A stretch of DNA of 64,000 nucleotides from Crocinitomicaceae bacterium (lineage in GTDB: Bacteria; Bacteroidota; Bacteroidia; Flavobacteriales_D; Crocinitomicaceae). Shown one piece after another: positions 54,818 through 62,728 of the stretch (positions within the stretch are counted from its first letter, which is position 1; each line of letters starts with the position of its first letter). The notes below the pieces were generated by a model. The model was not told where the DNA came from, did not search any database, and worked only from the letters and a program-made list of their open reading frames with translations. Where the stretch lies: contig JAKVAQ010000006.1 of assembly GCA_022447665.1 (NCBI GenBank), forward strand, positions 1 to 64,000, in the 5' to 3' direction. Both the position numbers and the translations under genes were made by a program.

Positions 54818-55195
54818 ATGCTAAAACTAAGATTTGAAACAGAGAATGCTTCTCATGGATTAACAAGGACAAAAGGGTTTGCATGGCATGATGCTGAGGG
54901 TATTCACTTCGAACATCAAGTTTCAGACACTATATTAGAAGTTTACAAAGGAGATGTAAAAGATAGCAGTATCCCTTACGATCAAATTCAAGAAATTAAG
55001 TATAAGAATTCTTGGTTTAGCGGTGGCTCTGTAATCATTGTTTTAAGCAGCTTCAAGAGTGCAGAGGAACTTCCTTTTGTGCAAAACGGAGAAGTGGTTT
55101 TGTCTTTAAAAAGAGCCCAAAAATCACGAGGAAAAGAGTTCGCGATAAATGCTCAATTAGATTTGGACAATTACCGAATAAATAATATGGTTTAG
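54818..55195 (+). CDS. Hypothetical PH-like domain protein
   Basis: The 125-residue cytosolic protein has no signal or helix segment. It is rich in short beta strands ([57 protein letters not shown]) in the pattern of small bacterial PH-like domains, in which a Y-x-x-I-x-x-I core is common. That assignment is a guess from strand pattern only. Its stop codon overlaps the convergent DUF2256 gene by four bases. Confidence 0.65.
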   Translation: MLKLRFETENASHGLTRTKGFAWHDAEGIHFEHQVSDTILEVYKGDVKDSSIPYDQIQEIKYKNSWFSGGSVIIVLSSFKSAEELPFVQNGEVVLSLKRAQKSRGKEFAINAQLDLDNYRINNMV

Positions 55196-55347
55196 CTTAC
55201 AGGGTTTCTTTTTGATTGTCTTCGACAACGTTCGCTGCAATACTTTACCTCCTCCCAATTCTTTTCCCACTTTTTACGCCAAGAGAATGGTCTTTTACAA
55301 ACAGGACAAACCTTCTCAGGAAGATTGCTTTTCTTAACTCCTTTCAC
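55192..55347 (-). CDS. DUF2256 family small zinc-ribbon-like protein
   Basis: This gene is too short for simple ORF listings but clear. From the GTG at 55347 it encodes 51 residues with four Cys in two pairs: [20 protein letters not shown], then [14 protein letters not shown]. That is the DUF2256 signature, a small treble-clef or zinc-ribbon protein. It overlaps the end of the photolyase-family gene by 14 bases, and the two appear translationally coupled. DUF2256 genes are known as neighbours of photolyase/cryptochrome genes. The function is unknown, possibly nucleic-acid binding. Confidence 0.85.
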   Translation of the reverse strand: MKGVKKSNLPEKVCPVCKRPFSWRKKWEKNWEEVKYCSERCRRQSKRNPVS

Positions 55348-56431
55348 GCACTAAAACCTTTTTCGCTTTTTTCCAATACCCAAAGAAAGAGGTGAAGTAT
55401 CCTGTTACCTCTGGCACTAACCAATCTCTGGATTCTTCTATTCCTTCATAATTATTTAGCGGATGTTCTTTATAGATAATCTTTTCGGTTTCGACTTTGG
55501 TCTTCAATTCCTCAAACTCACCTACAAATAATTGTATTCCAGGTATGTTCTCACTTAGTTTAAGCGCAAAGTCAATGCACTTTTGTGATATAGGAAAACG
55601 TTCAAAAATCGAGGGCTCGAGAAGGAAAATACGTTGCACATCTTCATCCTTATGCCAATTCGGGTCTAGATTGTAGTAGTTATAGATTAAGGTGGTTTTA
55701 TCCCGATTTATTTGGATGTCTATGAACTCTGGAAGAGCGATTTGCAGTTCAAATGAGCTTAGCGCAACTAGCTCTTCGGGAATCTCGAGTTGTCCAAATT
55801 TCTCGTAACCTACATCCAAGAATGTATCACGCTGATCAGAGTTAAAGAACTTATTGATGTTATCCTGATTCGCATAGTACTTTTTATTAGCATTGCTACC
55901 TGCCACCCATTGCCAACTTAAGGTATTACTTGCTAAGTCGCCATCTAGTAAATGGGCGTACATCCATTGAGAGGGAATATTCCAATGACTTTCTCCCATG
56001 TTACAAGCAATGGCTGCTACATACATTCGCATGTGATTGTGCATGTATCCACTTTCGTACAATTCCTGGATAGCATTGTCCACAGCTTCTATTTTGGTAG
56101 TTCCATTTATTATAGAAGAAGGGATTTTATAATTAGAAACAGGTTCTTGAGGCCGTCGTAAGTCTTCGAAGATCGCTTTACCTTTTCCAATCCACGCCTG
56201 CTGCCAGTAATCTCTCCAAGCGAGTTCCTGGACTAGTTTTTCAGTGGCATCCCATGAAAGTTTTAATGATAGAATATGATCAAAAACCTGACGTGTAGAA
56301 ATAACCCCTCGTGAAATGTACGGACTTAATTTTGTCACTGCCCCGTCATGAAAGTTTCTAGTTTTCGCGTATCGAATAGGATCAATTTCTTCTATTCGTT
56401 GCAGGATATCTGAATAATCTGTAGGAAACAT
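55334..56431 (-). CDS. Photolyase/cryptochrome-family FAD-binding protein with C-terminal alpha/beta-like domain
   Basis: The 365-residue protein starts directly with the helical FAD-binding domain of photolyases (about 1-230): [47 protein letters not shown], and [27 protein letters not shown]. The usual N-terminal antenna-binding alpha/beta domain is absent from its place. The C-terminal part (about 235-330) resembles such a domain ([56 protein letters not shown]). The order is thus reversed relative to classical photolyases. FAD-binding residues look intact. DNA repair or light sensing are both possible. It is followed by DUF2256. Confidence 0.8.
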   Translation of the reverse strand: MFPTDYSDILQRIEEIDPIRYAKTRNFHDGAVTKLSPYISRGVISTRQVFDHILSLKLSWDATEKLVQELAWRDYWQQAWIGKGKAIFEDLRRPQEPVSNYKIPSSIINGTTKIEAVDNAIQELYESGYMHNHMRMYVAAIACNMGESHWNIPSQWMYAHLLDGDLASNTLSWQWVAGSNANKKYYANQDNINKFFNSDQRDTFLDVGYEKFGQLEIPEELVALSSFELQIALPEFIDIQINRDKTTLIYNYYNLDPNWHKDEDVQRIFLLEPSIFERFPISQKCIDFALKLSENIPGIQLFVGEFEELKTKVETEKIIYKEHPLNNYEGIEESRDWLVPEVTGYFTSFFGYWKKAKKVLVRERS

Positions 56432-56522
56432 TTTAAGCCTTTATGAAAGAACAGATGAGCAGAGGCTTTGTTTCTTCAAGCAAAGGGGTTTTAAGTATCC
56501 GTTTTGATAAAATACAACCTAA

Positions 56523-56894
56523 TTATTCATCAAGTATGAGTCTGCCTTCGGTTTCGGCCTTATTTCTACCCCATTTAGCAATACTTTCTACCACTGGCAT
56601 CATGGATTTACCCTCTTCAGATAATTCATATTCAACGCGAGGAGGAACCTCTGCGAACACTTTTCTCGTGACCAATCCATCCTCTTCCAAAGCTTTCAAT
56701 TGAAGTGAGAGCATCTTGTCTGTAATATCAGGAATCTGCTTTTTCAATTCTCCAAATCGCTTTTTACCGTTGCGCAAATACCAGAGCACCACAACTTTCC
56801 ATTTACCTCCGATAAAATGCATGGTAACTGATAATGCACAATGAAAGTCTTCGTTCAACATGCGATATTTATATTTCTTTCCGTCGATAATCAT
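56523..56894 (-). CDS. HxlR-family transcriptional regulator
   Basis: The winged-helix regulator has the HxlR core: CALSVTMHFIGGKWKVVVLWYL (about residues 19-40), RFGELKKQIPDITDKMLSLQLKALEEDGLV and the wing RVEYELSEEGKSMMPVVESIAKWG. The ATG at 56894 (MIIDGKKYKYRMLNEDF) is preferred to an upstream start at 56915. No redox Cys beyond Cys 19 is obvious. It is divergent from the F420-reductase-like gene and probably represses it through the palindrome at 56966-56984. A half-site TACTATCA (56907-56914) in front of its own gene suggests autoregulation. Confidence 0.9.
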   Translation of the reverse strand: MIIDGKKYKYRMLNEDFHCALSVTMHFIGGKWKVVVLWYLRNGKKRFGELKKQIPDITDKMLSLQLKALEEDGLVTRKVFAEVPPRVEYELSEEGKSMMPVVESIAKWGRNKAETEGRLILDE

Positions 56895-56947
56895 TGCTAA
56901 TCTTAATACTATCAATAATGAAAGTGGCTTTCATTTATGACATGTTA

Positions 56948-56978
56948 TTGGTCTGATAACAAATATACTATACTTTTG
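56948..56978 (+). promoter_or_regulatory. Promoter of the F420-reductase-like gene
   Basis: TTG (56948-56950) and TACTTTTG (56971-56978) match the Bacteroidota -33 and -7 elements with a 20-base spacer. Transcription would start near 56985. Confidence 0.6.
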
Positions 56979-56984
56979 ATAGTA
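56966..56984. promoter_or_regulatory. Palindromic operator over the -7 box
   Basis: TACTAT and ATAGTA flank seven bases and straddle the -7 box, so a bound repressor would block RNA polymerase. The divergent HxlR gene is the obvious source of the repressor. Removal of the inducing signal would shut the promoter. Confidence 0.6.
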
Positions 56985-57005
56985 GATATTAAAATTATAG
57001 TAAAA

Positions 57006-57671
57006 ATAAAAATAGCAGTATTAGGAACAGGAATAGTAGGTCGTACAATTGCTGAAAAACTGGACCAATTAGGACATGATGTAACAATAGGAACAAGAGA
57101 CGTCCAGAAGACAATGCAAGAAAATGAAGCTTATGCAGCTTGGGCTTCTTCACATTCTAATGTACATACGATGCCTTTTGTGGAGGGCGCTGCAAATGCC
57201 GATTTGCTCTTTAATTGTATTGGAGGAATGGTTACCATGGATGCATTGAATGGAATTGGTGAAAAAACTTTGGGCAATAAAGTACTCGTTGACCTTTCTA
57301 ATCCTTTAGACTTTAGCAATGGAATGCCTCCTTCTTTAGGTGTAGTTAATACAGATTCAATAGGTGAACAAATACAGCGTGGCTTTCCTAACTTGAAAGT
57401 TGTAAAGTCTTTGAATACGATGAATACAGCATTAATGGTAAATCCAGGTATGTTGAAAGGCGACCATAATGTTTTTGTTTGTGGGAATGACGAAGCCTCA
57501 AAAAATACTACCCTTGATCTATTGAAATCTTTTGGTTGGCGAGAAGACTTAATCATTGACCTAGGCGACATAACCAATTCTCGTGGTACGGAAATGATTC
57601 TTCCCATATGGTTGAGGTTATGGGGAGCTTTAGGTACGGCAGAGTTCAATTTTCATATTCAGAAGAACTAG
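57006..57671 (+). CDS. NADPH-dependent F420-reductase-like/NAD(P)-binding protein (unusual start)
   Basis: The protein opens with a Rossmann loop, KIAVLGTGIVGRTIAEKLDQLGHDV, followed by TIGTRD. Later come LLFNCIGGMVTMDAL and KVVKSLNTMNTALMVNP, as in NADPH:F420 oxidoreductase-like and NAD-binding domain 2 proteins (about 222 residues). The expected ATG before KIAVLG is ATA (57006-57008). The only in-frame ATG lies at 56937, upstream of the well-placed promoter, and TTG at 56976 lies within the -7 box. The gene therefore uses AUA or has lost its start codon. It is divergent from an HxlR regulator, the typical setting for a stress-induced reductase. Confidence 0.75.
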   Translation: MKIAVLGTGIVGRTIAEKLDQLGHDVTIGTRDVQKTMQENEAYAAWASSHSNVHTMPFVEGAANADLLFNCIGGMVTMDALNGIGEKTLGNKVLVDLSNPLDFSNGMPPSLGVVNTDSIGEQIQRGFPNLKVVKSLNTMNTALMVNPGMLKGDHNVFVCGNDEASKNTTLDLLKSFGWREDLIIDLGDITNSRGTEMILPIWLRLWGALGTAEFNFHIQKN

Positions 57672-57692
57672 GAATTTCAGTTCAATAAGAAG

Positions 57693-57716
57693 AAGGCGTC
57701 TAAATGACGCCTTTTT
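57693..57716 (+). terminator. Rho-independent terminator
   Basis: AAGGCGTC and GACGCCTT form a perfect 8-bp stem with a TAAAT loop and a T-tract. It separates the convergent reductase and esterase genes. Confidence 0.85.
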
Positions 57717-57722
57717 CAAGAA

Positions 57723-58613
57723 TTACATTAATCCGTTAATGTCATATTTTGACAAAAAGTTCCAGATAAGTTGGCCTGCATTTTGGCTCGAATAAGTATT
57801 CGTAAACCAAACATGATCACCTCCAACGTATTTATAGTGTTCTACAGATACGCTGCTGTCTCCGGAGTCATATAAATAATGTTCTATGGTTAAACCACTT
57901 CCTGTTTCAGAATTCACCGTAGGAGATGTAACCGTATTATTAAAGTTGATCCAATGATCCAAAACGGCTTGAGCACTTGAGTAATCAGAACTACCATTAT
58001 ACGGAATTACACCGTCAGACGTTCCATGTAAATGTATAACCGGCATTGGATGTGTTGTCGGTCCATCAAAATCCAACATTGTTCCTGAAACCGATGCTAC
58101 TCCCGCTACTAACTCACTTTTATAGTTAGCAAGGCCGTAGGCAAACATGCCTCCATTAGAATATCCGCAGGCATAAATACGTTCAGAATCGACATTGTAT
58201 TCGAGGGAAATTTGGCTCAACATGGCCTCTACAAACCCAAAGTCATCTGCTGTACTTTTATTATCTCCTCCCAATAAACTTGTATTCCAATGTGAAGAGC
58301 CGTTAAGACATGTTCCTTGGGGATAAACCAAAATGAAATTTTCTGCATCGGCTAAAGAACGCATGTCTGCATAATCCATGTATTCAGACGCCAAACCACC
58401 AAAGCCGTGAAAATTCATAACTAATGGAGTAGCGTTGGAAGAGTTATAAGAGGTTGGAATATACAAAAGGTATTCTCTGACTAAGCCGTCATGAGTTATA
58501 GTAAGAGCTCCACTATTTGAACCACAAGAATCGTCTTCTTTACTGCTTATTTCTTTATTACAACTTGCTATAAAACAAACCGACGTTATTGCAATGATCC
58601 ATATATTTTTCAT
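57723..58613 (-). CDS. Lipoprotein esterase, PHB-depolymerase/LpqC family
   Basis: The 296-residue lipoprotein (signal ending VCFIASC, Cys 18) is an alpha/beta-hydrolase of the poly(3-hydroxybutyrate) depolymerase/feruloyl esterase group: PLVMNFHGFGGLASEYMDYADM (oxyanion region, about residues 63-84), ACGYSNGGMFAYGL (nucleophile Ser), HGTSDGVIPYNG (Asp) and YVGGDHVWF (His). The triad is complete. The probable substrates are feruloyl, acetyl or polyester bonds, so the depolymerase name should not be taken literally. It stands between a terminator and a divergent transporter gene. Confidence 0.86.
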   Translation of the reverse strand: MKNIWIIAITSVCFIASCNKEISSKEDDSCGSNSGALTITHDGLVREYLLYIPTSYNSSNATPLVMNFHGFGGLASEYMDYADMRSLADAENFILVYPQGTCLNGSSHWNTSLLGGDNKSTADDFGFVEAMLSQISLEYNVDSERIYACGYSNGGMFAYGLANYKSELVAGVASVSGTMLDFDGPTTHPMPVIHLHGTSDGVIPYNGSSDYSSAQAVLDHWINFNNTVTSPTVNSETGSGLTIEHYLYDSGDSSVSVEHYKYVGGDHVWFTNTYSSQNAGQLIWNFLSKYDINGLM

Positions 58614-58701
58614 ATTCTAAAGTTAGTAAAATCGTATTTATATTAATTAGTCGATAAGTTAGAGATAACCCCTATTTTTACTTCATACAGAATTTTGATC
58701 T

Positions 58702-60204
58702 GTGACAAAATCAGAAAAAAAAAGGAAAAAAAATGCTCTCCAACATAAGCTAGTAAAGGGCGGAATAGGTGTTCTTATAGCCTTGATTCTATATGTTCTT
58801 GTGCCAGGAGATCAATATGAGAAAGCACCTTTAATGGCTGCTGTTGTTGGACTCATGGCCGCATGGTGGGTAATGGAAGTAATACCAATTGGGTTAACAT
58901 CTTTGATTCCAATTGTTGTACTGCCATTCTTAGGTATCGGTTCATTCATGGAATTTCTGCCGTATTACTACAAGGAGATGATTTTCTTATTTCTGGGTGG
59001 ATATTTACTTGCTTTAGGATTACAGGCTTCAGATTTACACAATAGAATTGCTCTGTATGTGGTGTTAAAAATAGGTAGTACTCCTAGTCGGTTGATTTTA
59101 GGATTCATGCTAACTACTGGTTTTCTAAGCATGTGGATTGCCAACACTGCCTCAGTTGTAGTAATGCTTCCAATTGGAATGTCCATTTTGGAGGGGGTTC
59201 AAAGAGTATCCAACGACAATAAATTCGTAAAACGTTTTGGAATCGCTTTAATGTTGGGAATTGCTTATGCAGCAGACATTGGAGGAATGGCAACTTTAGT
59301 AGGTACTCCGCCGAACATTGTTTTTGCAGAAAATTATAGCACCTTATTCCCTGAAGCACCCGCTATTGGTTTTGTGGACTGGATGGTGCTTTGTATGCCA
59401 TTTAGTGTGATATTTCTATTTCTAGGATGGTTATTTATGACTCGCGTGGTGATAAGAATGCCAAGGACTAAAATTTATGAGGATAATTCTGCCATTCGTA
59501 AAAAGTTAGAAGCCTTGGGCAAAATGACGCGGGATGAAAAATTTGCTGGATTAATATTTGGTTCGGCCGCAGTATTATGGTTGACCGGTTCAGATATTCA
59601 ATTGAGTGATAATTTCACATTCCATGGTTGGCGTTATTGGTTGGGACTCGAAGCTATATCGGACGCCATTGTTGCAATGATATGTGCCGTCTTGTTATTC
59701 TTAGTTCCTTCTAGTGAGAAAAAAGGTAAAATGCTCCTGCCCTTTAAAACATATAAGCAAATCCCAGTAGGAATATTATTGTTGTTTGGAGGTGGTTTTG
59801 CCATTGCAGGAGGTTTTAAAATGTCAGGGTTGGATGAGGTGATTAAGCAGATTTTCGAATCAATGCCGGAACTTGCACCAATGTTAATAGTAGGAATTAT
59901 TTGTTTGATAGTGACTTTCCTAACGGAGCTAACTTCAAATACTGCTATAACAAACCTTATTCTTCCAATTCTTGCAAGTGCCACGGTAGTATTAGATATG
60001 GACCCAAGACTAATGATGATCCCAGCCACGCTTTCTGCCAGTTGTGCTTTTATGATGCCGATTGCTTCACCAACCCAGGCTATCGCGTATGGTTCAGGTT
60101 ATGTAACGATTCCAGAAATGATGAGAACAGGTGTATGGTTTAACCTATTAGGCGTATTGATAGTGACCGTGTTTTTCGCAATAGTCACCACTTTTGTGTG
60201 GTAA
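58702..60204 (+). CDS. DASS/SLC13 family sodium:dicarboxylate (or sulfate) symporter
   Basis: This inner-membrane carrier has 500 residues and about 11 to 12 helices. Family features are MAAWWVMEVIPIGLTSLIPIVVLPFLG (about 53-80), the first SNT-type motif WIANTASVVVMLPIGMSI (about 145-160), GTPPNIVFA and the C-terminal LTSNTAITNLILPILAS (SNT motif). These Ser-Asn/Thr-Thr motifs bind sodium and the carboxylate. The start is GTG at 58702, giving a basic N-terminus (KSEKKRKKN). It imports C4-dicarboxylates, citrate or sulfate, and the sequence does not decide which. Confidence 0.9.
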   Translation: MTKSEKKRKKNALQHKLVKGGIGVLIALILYVLVPGDQYEKAPLMAAVVGLMAAWWVMEVIPIGLTSLIPIVVLPFLGIGSFMEFLPYYYKEMIFLFLGGYLLALGLQASDLHNRIALYVVLKIGSTPSRLILGFMLTTGFLSMWIANTASVVVMLPIGMSILEGVQRVSNDNKFVKRFGIALMLGIAYAADIGGMATLVGTPPNIVFAENYSTLFPEAPAIGFVDWMVLCMPFSVIFLFLGWLFMTRVVIRMPRTKIYEDNSAIRKKLEALGKMTRDEKFAGLIFGSAAVLWLTGSDIQLSDNFTFHGWRYWLGLEAISDAIVAMICAVLLFLVPSSEKKGKMLLPFKTYKQIPVGILLLFGGGFAIAGGFKMSGLDEVIKQIFESMPELAPMLIVGIICLIVTFLTELTSNTAITNLILPILASATVVLDMDPRLMMIPATLSASCAFMMPIASPTQAIAYGSGYVTIPEMMRTGVWFNLLGVLIVTVFFAIVTTFVW

Positions 60205-60208
60205 GATG

Positions 60209-60739
60209 TTATTCATCTTCTCCAACGAAACTTGCATAGAAAAATGTAATTGCAGTAATTATACCTCCTGTAATCATTAGGATATGTGCACCAGGCCAAT
60301 GCATCATCCTAAAGAAATTTCCAATTACTAAAACACTGAACCCACCAATATATCCAATTCGAATTATTGGAGAATTCTCGGCTTCAACGGAATCATCCTT
60401 AGTAAAAACCGCATAAAGTGTTAACCCTAGCCAAACTAAAAATCCTGATCCCGCCAATGGAATTAAAACAGATCGGTACTCTTTGTAGAAAATAAGACCA
60501 GATAACCCACAAATACCCCAAACAAATACTGCTAGCACTTTGGCAACATCAATTTTGGTTCTTTTTTCTTTAAGTAAAATTAGTTTTGGATAGGAGAGTA
60601 ATACTGCAGCATACCCTAAAGTAATTAGTATTCCGGCTGGTGGCCAATGCATTATTTTGAACATGAACCCTATCCCAAAAGAACAGAAGCCTAAAACAAT
60701 GATAATATTTAGAAATGATTTAAGTGTTTTGGGTTTCAT
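60209..60739 (-). CDS. GldL-like membrane protein with a duplicated helix hairpin
   Basis: The 176-residue protein has about six helices. Two segments resemble the N-terminal helix pair of the T9SS/gliding motor protein GldL: FGIGFMFKIMHWPPAGILITLG (about 22-43) and VIGNFFRMMHWPGAHILMITGG (about 137-158). Each carries the F-K/R-(I/M)-M-H-W-P-G/P-A/G motif. The second helix of each pair lacks the conserved Glu needed for proton flow in GldL, and there is no long cytoplasmic C-terminal domain. It is thus a relative rather than the motor subunit. Function is unknown. It is convergent with the transporter gene (5-base gap). Confidence 0.75.
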   Translation of the reverse strand: MKPKTLKSFLNIIIVLGFCSFGIGFMFKIMHWPPAGILITLGYAAVLLSYPKLILLKEKRTKIDVAKVLAVFVWGICGLSGLIFYKEYRSVLIPLAGSGFLVWLGLTLYAVFTKDDSVEAENSPIIRIGYIGGFSVLVIGNFFRMMHWPGAHILMITGGIITAITFFYASFVGEDE

Positions 60740-60760
60740 AACACTAAGCTACAAAAACTA

Positions 60761-60802
60761 AAGCCCTCTTCACTTCTAAACTGCACGAAGTTCTGAGGGC
60801 TT
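60761..60802 (-). terminator. Rho-independent terminator (minus strand)
   Basis: AAGCCCTC (60761-60768) pairs with GAGGGCTT (60795-60802), with an inner ACTTC/GAAGT stem. On the minus strand it is followed by a T-rich tail (TTTAGTTTTT). It would end transcripts coming from the GNAT operon at 61017. Confidence 0.7.
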
Positions 60803-60946
60803 ACTAGCTAACTGAACGAAAACATTATACTAGTTTTCGGATATCCTTGGTGTAAAGTTCTGGAATAACTGAGGCTCTTAAGAGCACGAAATACTGAATT
60901 CAAAACACTATTTACTGAAAACTTGAGGACATTGAGCTGCGCTGTG

Positions 60947-61020
60947 TTGAGCTCGTCGAAATATCGAAATGCCGGAAATATGAAAGTCATTACAAATGGA
61001 TGTGACTTCGACAGTCTCAG
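60947..61020. repeat. REP-like inverted element
   Basis: TTGAGCTCGTCGAA (60947-60960) and TTCGACAGTCTCAG (61007-61020) are imperfect inverted arms. They resemble the dispersed TTCGACnnGCTCA-type intergenic repeats found in many Bacteroidota genomes. The right arm overlaps the last codon and stop of the GNAT gene. The rest of 60803-61016 holds no gene. Confidence 0.4.
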
Positions 61021-61574
61021 CCACCACTCTGCTGAAAATATTCTTCTCTTAATAGGGCGAAGATCAAACTGTCAAGAGGTGTATCATCATAGACGAAATG
61101 TTGCTTTAAACGACCCTCCTCTGTAAATCCATGTTTCTTTACAACTCGAAGTGAGGGTTCATTTGTAGGGCCAATAAAAGCTTCAATTCTATTGAGATTC
61201 ATTTTATTAAATCCGTAATCTAAAAGTGCCGGCATAGCTTCGCGCATATACCCGTGCCCACGATAGTTTTCTTTAAAAATCGCATAACCTAATTCAGCTC
61301 TCTTGTGAACATGATACCAATTATGAAAGCCACACCTTCCAATGGCAATATCTCCTTCTTTGATCACCATAATAAAACCTAATATTTTGCGGTCATAGGT
61401 TACAAAACCACCATCACTTTTTGCCTTATCCGCTAAATACTCTTCTCTTGTGCTAAACCCCAATAATTTCATTGCTTCTTCTTCATCGCAAGTAGCATAA
61501 ATTTCGGCAAGTTTATTAGCGTCAACTGCTTTTAGAAGCAAACGATTGGTTTCTATGGATTCAAATGAAATCAT
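61017..61574 (-). CDS. GNAT family N-acetyltransferase (RimJ/RimL type)
   Basis: The 185-residue acetyl-CoA-dependent transferase has TNRLLLKAVDANKLAEIY at the N-terminus, the acetyl-CoA loop YRGHGYMREAMPALLDYGF (Q/R-x-x-G-x-G form, about residues 120-138) and the C-terminal IEAFIGPTNEPSLRVVKKHGFTEEGRLK, all typical of RimJ/RimL-like enzymes. The acceptor could be a ribosomal protein, an amino group of a small molecule, or an antibiotic. Nothing in the sequence decides. It abuts the next gene upstream (61575) with no gap. Confidence 0.9.
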   Translation of the reverse strand: MISFESIETNRLLLKAVDANKLAEIYATCDEEEAMKLLGFSTREEYLADKAKSDGGFVTYDRKILGFIMVIKEGDIAIGRCGFHNWYHVHKRAELGYAIFKENYRGHGYMREAMPALLDYGFNKMNLNRIEAFIGPTNEPSLRVVKKHGFTEEGRLKQHFVYDDTPLDSLIFALLREEYFQQSGG

Positions 61575-62078
61575 TTATCTTACTCTCAACGTATCCGTGT
61601 TGTACTTTTGACGATCAACGAAACGAGTAATTGGGTTCTCGTCGTGATTTAAAAAGTCGAGTAAAGTTATGAAGTCTTTTTCAATGATGTTCGAAGGTGA
61701 AAATTGCTGAATTGGACAGTAAATATTTATTGGCTCTTTGCTGACCTGTAATGAAGGAATTTGTGATTGTAATATCCACAACGTGTAAACAGTGGGCTCT
61801 TCTTTTTGAATAGGAAATTCAAACTTCTGAACTTGCCCTATAGCTTTAAATTTATCTTCCTGAGAAAAGATATAAATCCAAAAATTATTATCGTCGTGAA
61901 TAATATGACTGAGTTCTGAAGCATTAAGCAATACCCAGTAATATTGTTTTCCATTGTAGGTAAATGGATTTTCTTTTCCTTTTTCTGCCCGACCTAACCA
62001 TATCACAACGTCCTCAAAGGGCTCAACTTCCCCTCTTGAGCGCTGCCAATGCACACGTTGTATTAAGTCTGGTTTCAT
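61575..62078 (-). CDS. Hypothetical protein
   Basis: I do not recognise this 167-residue cytosolic protein. It is rich in aromatic residues and beta-type strands (EDVVIWLGRAEKGKENPFTY, GKQYYWVLLNASELSHIIHDDNNFWIYIFS) and ends FVDRQKYNTDTLRVR. No signal peptide or helix. Its stop directly abuts the GNAT start and it lies 16 bases after a secreted DUF6624-like gene, so the three are probably one operon. Confidence 0.65.
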   Translation of the reverse strand: MKPDLIQRVHWQRSRGEVEPFEDVVIWLGRAEKGKENPFTYNGKQYYWVLLNASELSHIIHDDNNFWIYIFSQEDKFKAIGQVQKFEFPIQKEEPTVYTLWILQSQIPSLQVSKEPINIYCPIQQFSPSNIIEKDFITLLDFLNHDENPITRFVDRQKYNTDTLRVR

Positions 62079-62094
62079 ATAATATAAACTTAAT

Positions 62095-62724
62095 TTAAGG
62101 ACAAATATTTTTCTTCAACTTCTTCAAACCTATTTTTTCTCTAGCACGATTTGTTTCTTCTAAACTTGTTACACAAGGCGTATAGGTATTATATTCTCCA
62201 TATAATTGAGCTTGACCAGTTATGAGTAAATATCTATCATACCAGCTTGCATATGATTTAGGAGATAAATTGCCTTTTTCTACTTCTTGAATTAATAGAG
62301 TATCTAAAATGCAGAATTCATCATCATGCATCATGTGCAGTATAATCGTATTCAAATATCCCACTCCAATTCTCTTTTTAGATAAAAAGCCGTATTCTTT
62401 CAAAAGCGAAACAAGATGTTCAAAATTCAAAGAATCATTAATACTTTGGAGGTTCCACAGAGAGTCCATTGTGGCTTGCGGTAAACTTGTTTGCGATGTT
62501 ATGATTTTATATCGTTTTTTGAAGCTAAGGCTTTGGATAGAATCTATTTTTAAAGTGTCTGTAGTACGCCAAAGCATAAATTTTCTGTATTTCTGATCAC
62601 GCTCATACATTTCTGAAACAACAATTGCTAGGCTGTCCTTTACATTCTTTTCCAATTTTTGAGATAAACCAAAATGATGATTGAAGATGAATAAAAAGAG
62701 CGCCCCGATTCTTATATAAATCAT
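62095..62724 (-). CDS. Secreted DUF6624-like protein
   Basis: The 209-residue protein has a signal-like N-terminus (MIYIRIGALFLFIFNHHFGLSQ) and a helical body with EMYERDQKYRKF (about residues 38-50), WNLQSINDSLNFEHLVSLLKEYGFLSKKRIGVGYLNTIILHMMHDDEF and KGNLSPKSYASWYDRY. The DQ-YR, YGF and late-His pattern is that of DUF6624 proteins, whose role is unknown. It starts four bases before the peroxidase gene ends, in the same orientation. Confidence 0.7.
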   Translation of the reverse strand: MIYIRIGALFLFIFNHHFGLSQKLEKNVKDSLAIVVSEMYERDQKYRKFMLWRTTDTLKIDSIQSLSFKKRYKIITSQTSLPQATMDSLWNLQSINDSLNFEHLVSLLKEYGFLSKKRIGVGYLNTIILHMMHDDEFCILDTLLIQEVEKGNLSPKSYASWYDRYLLITGQAQLYGEYNTYTPCVTSLEETNRAREKIGLKKLKKNICP

Positions 62725-62728
62725 AACG

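Noticed and set aside
60808-60990. Minus-strand ORF in the gap between 60739 and 61017
   Set aside because: No start context or family-like sequence, and it overlaps the REP-like element.
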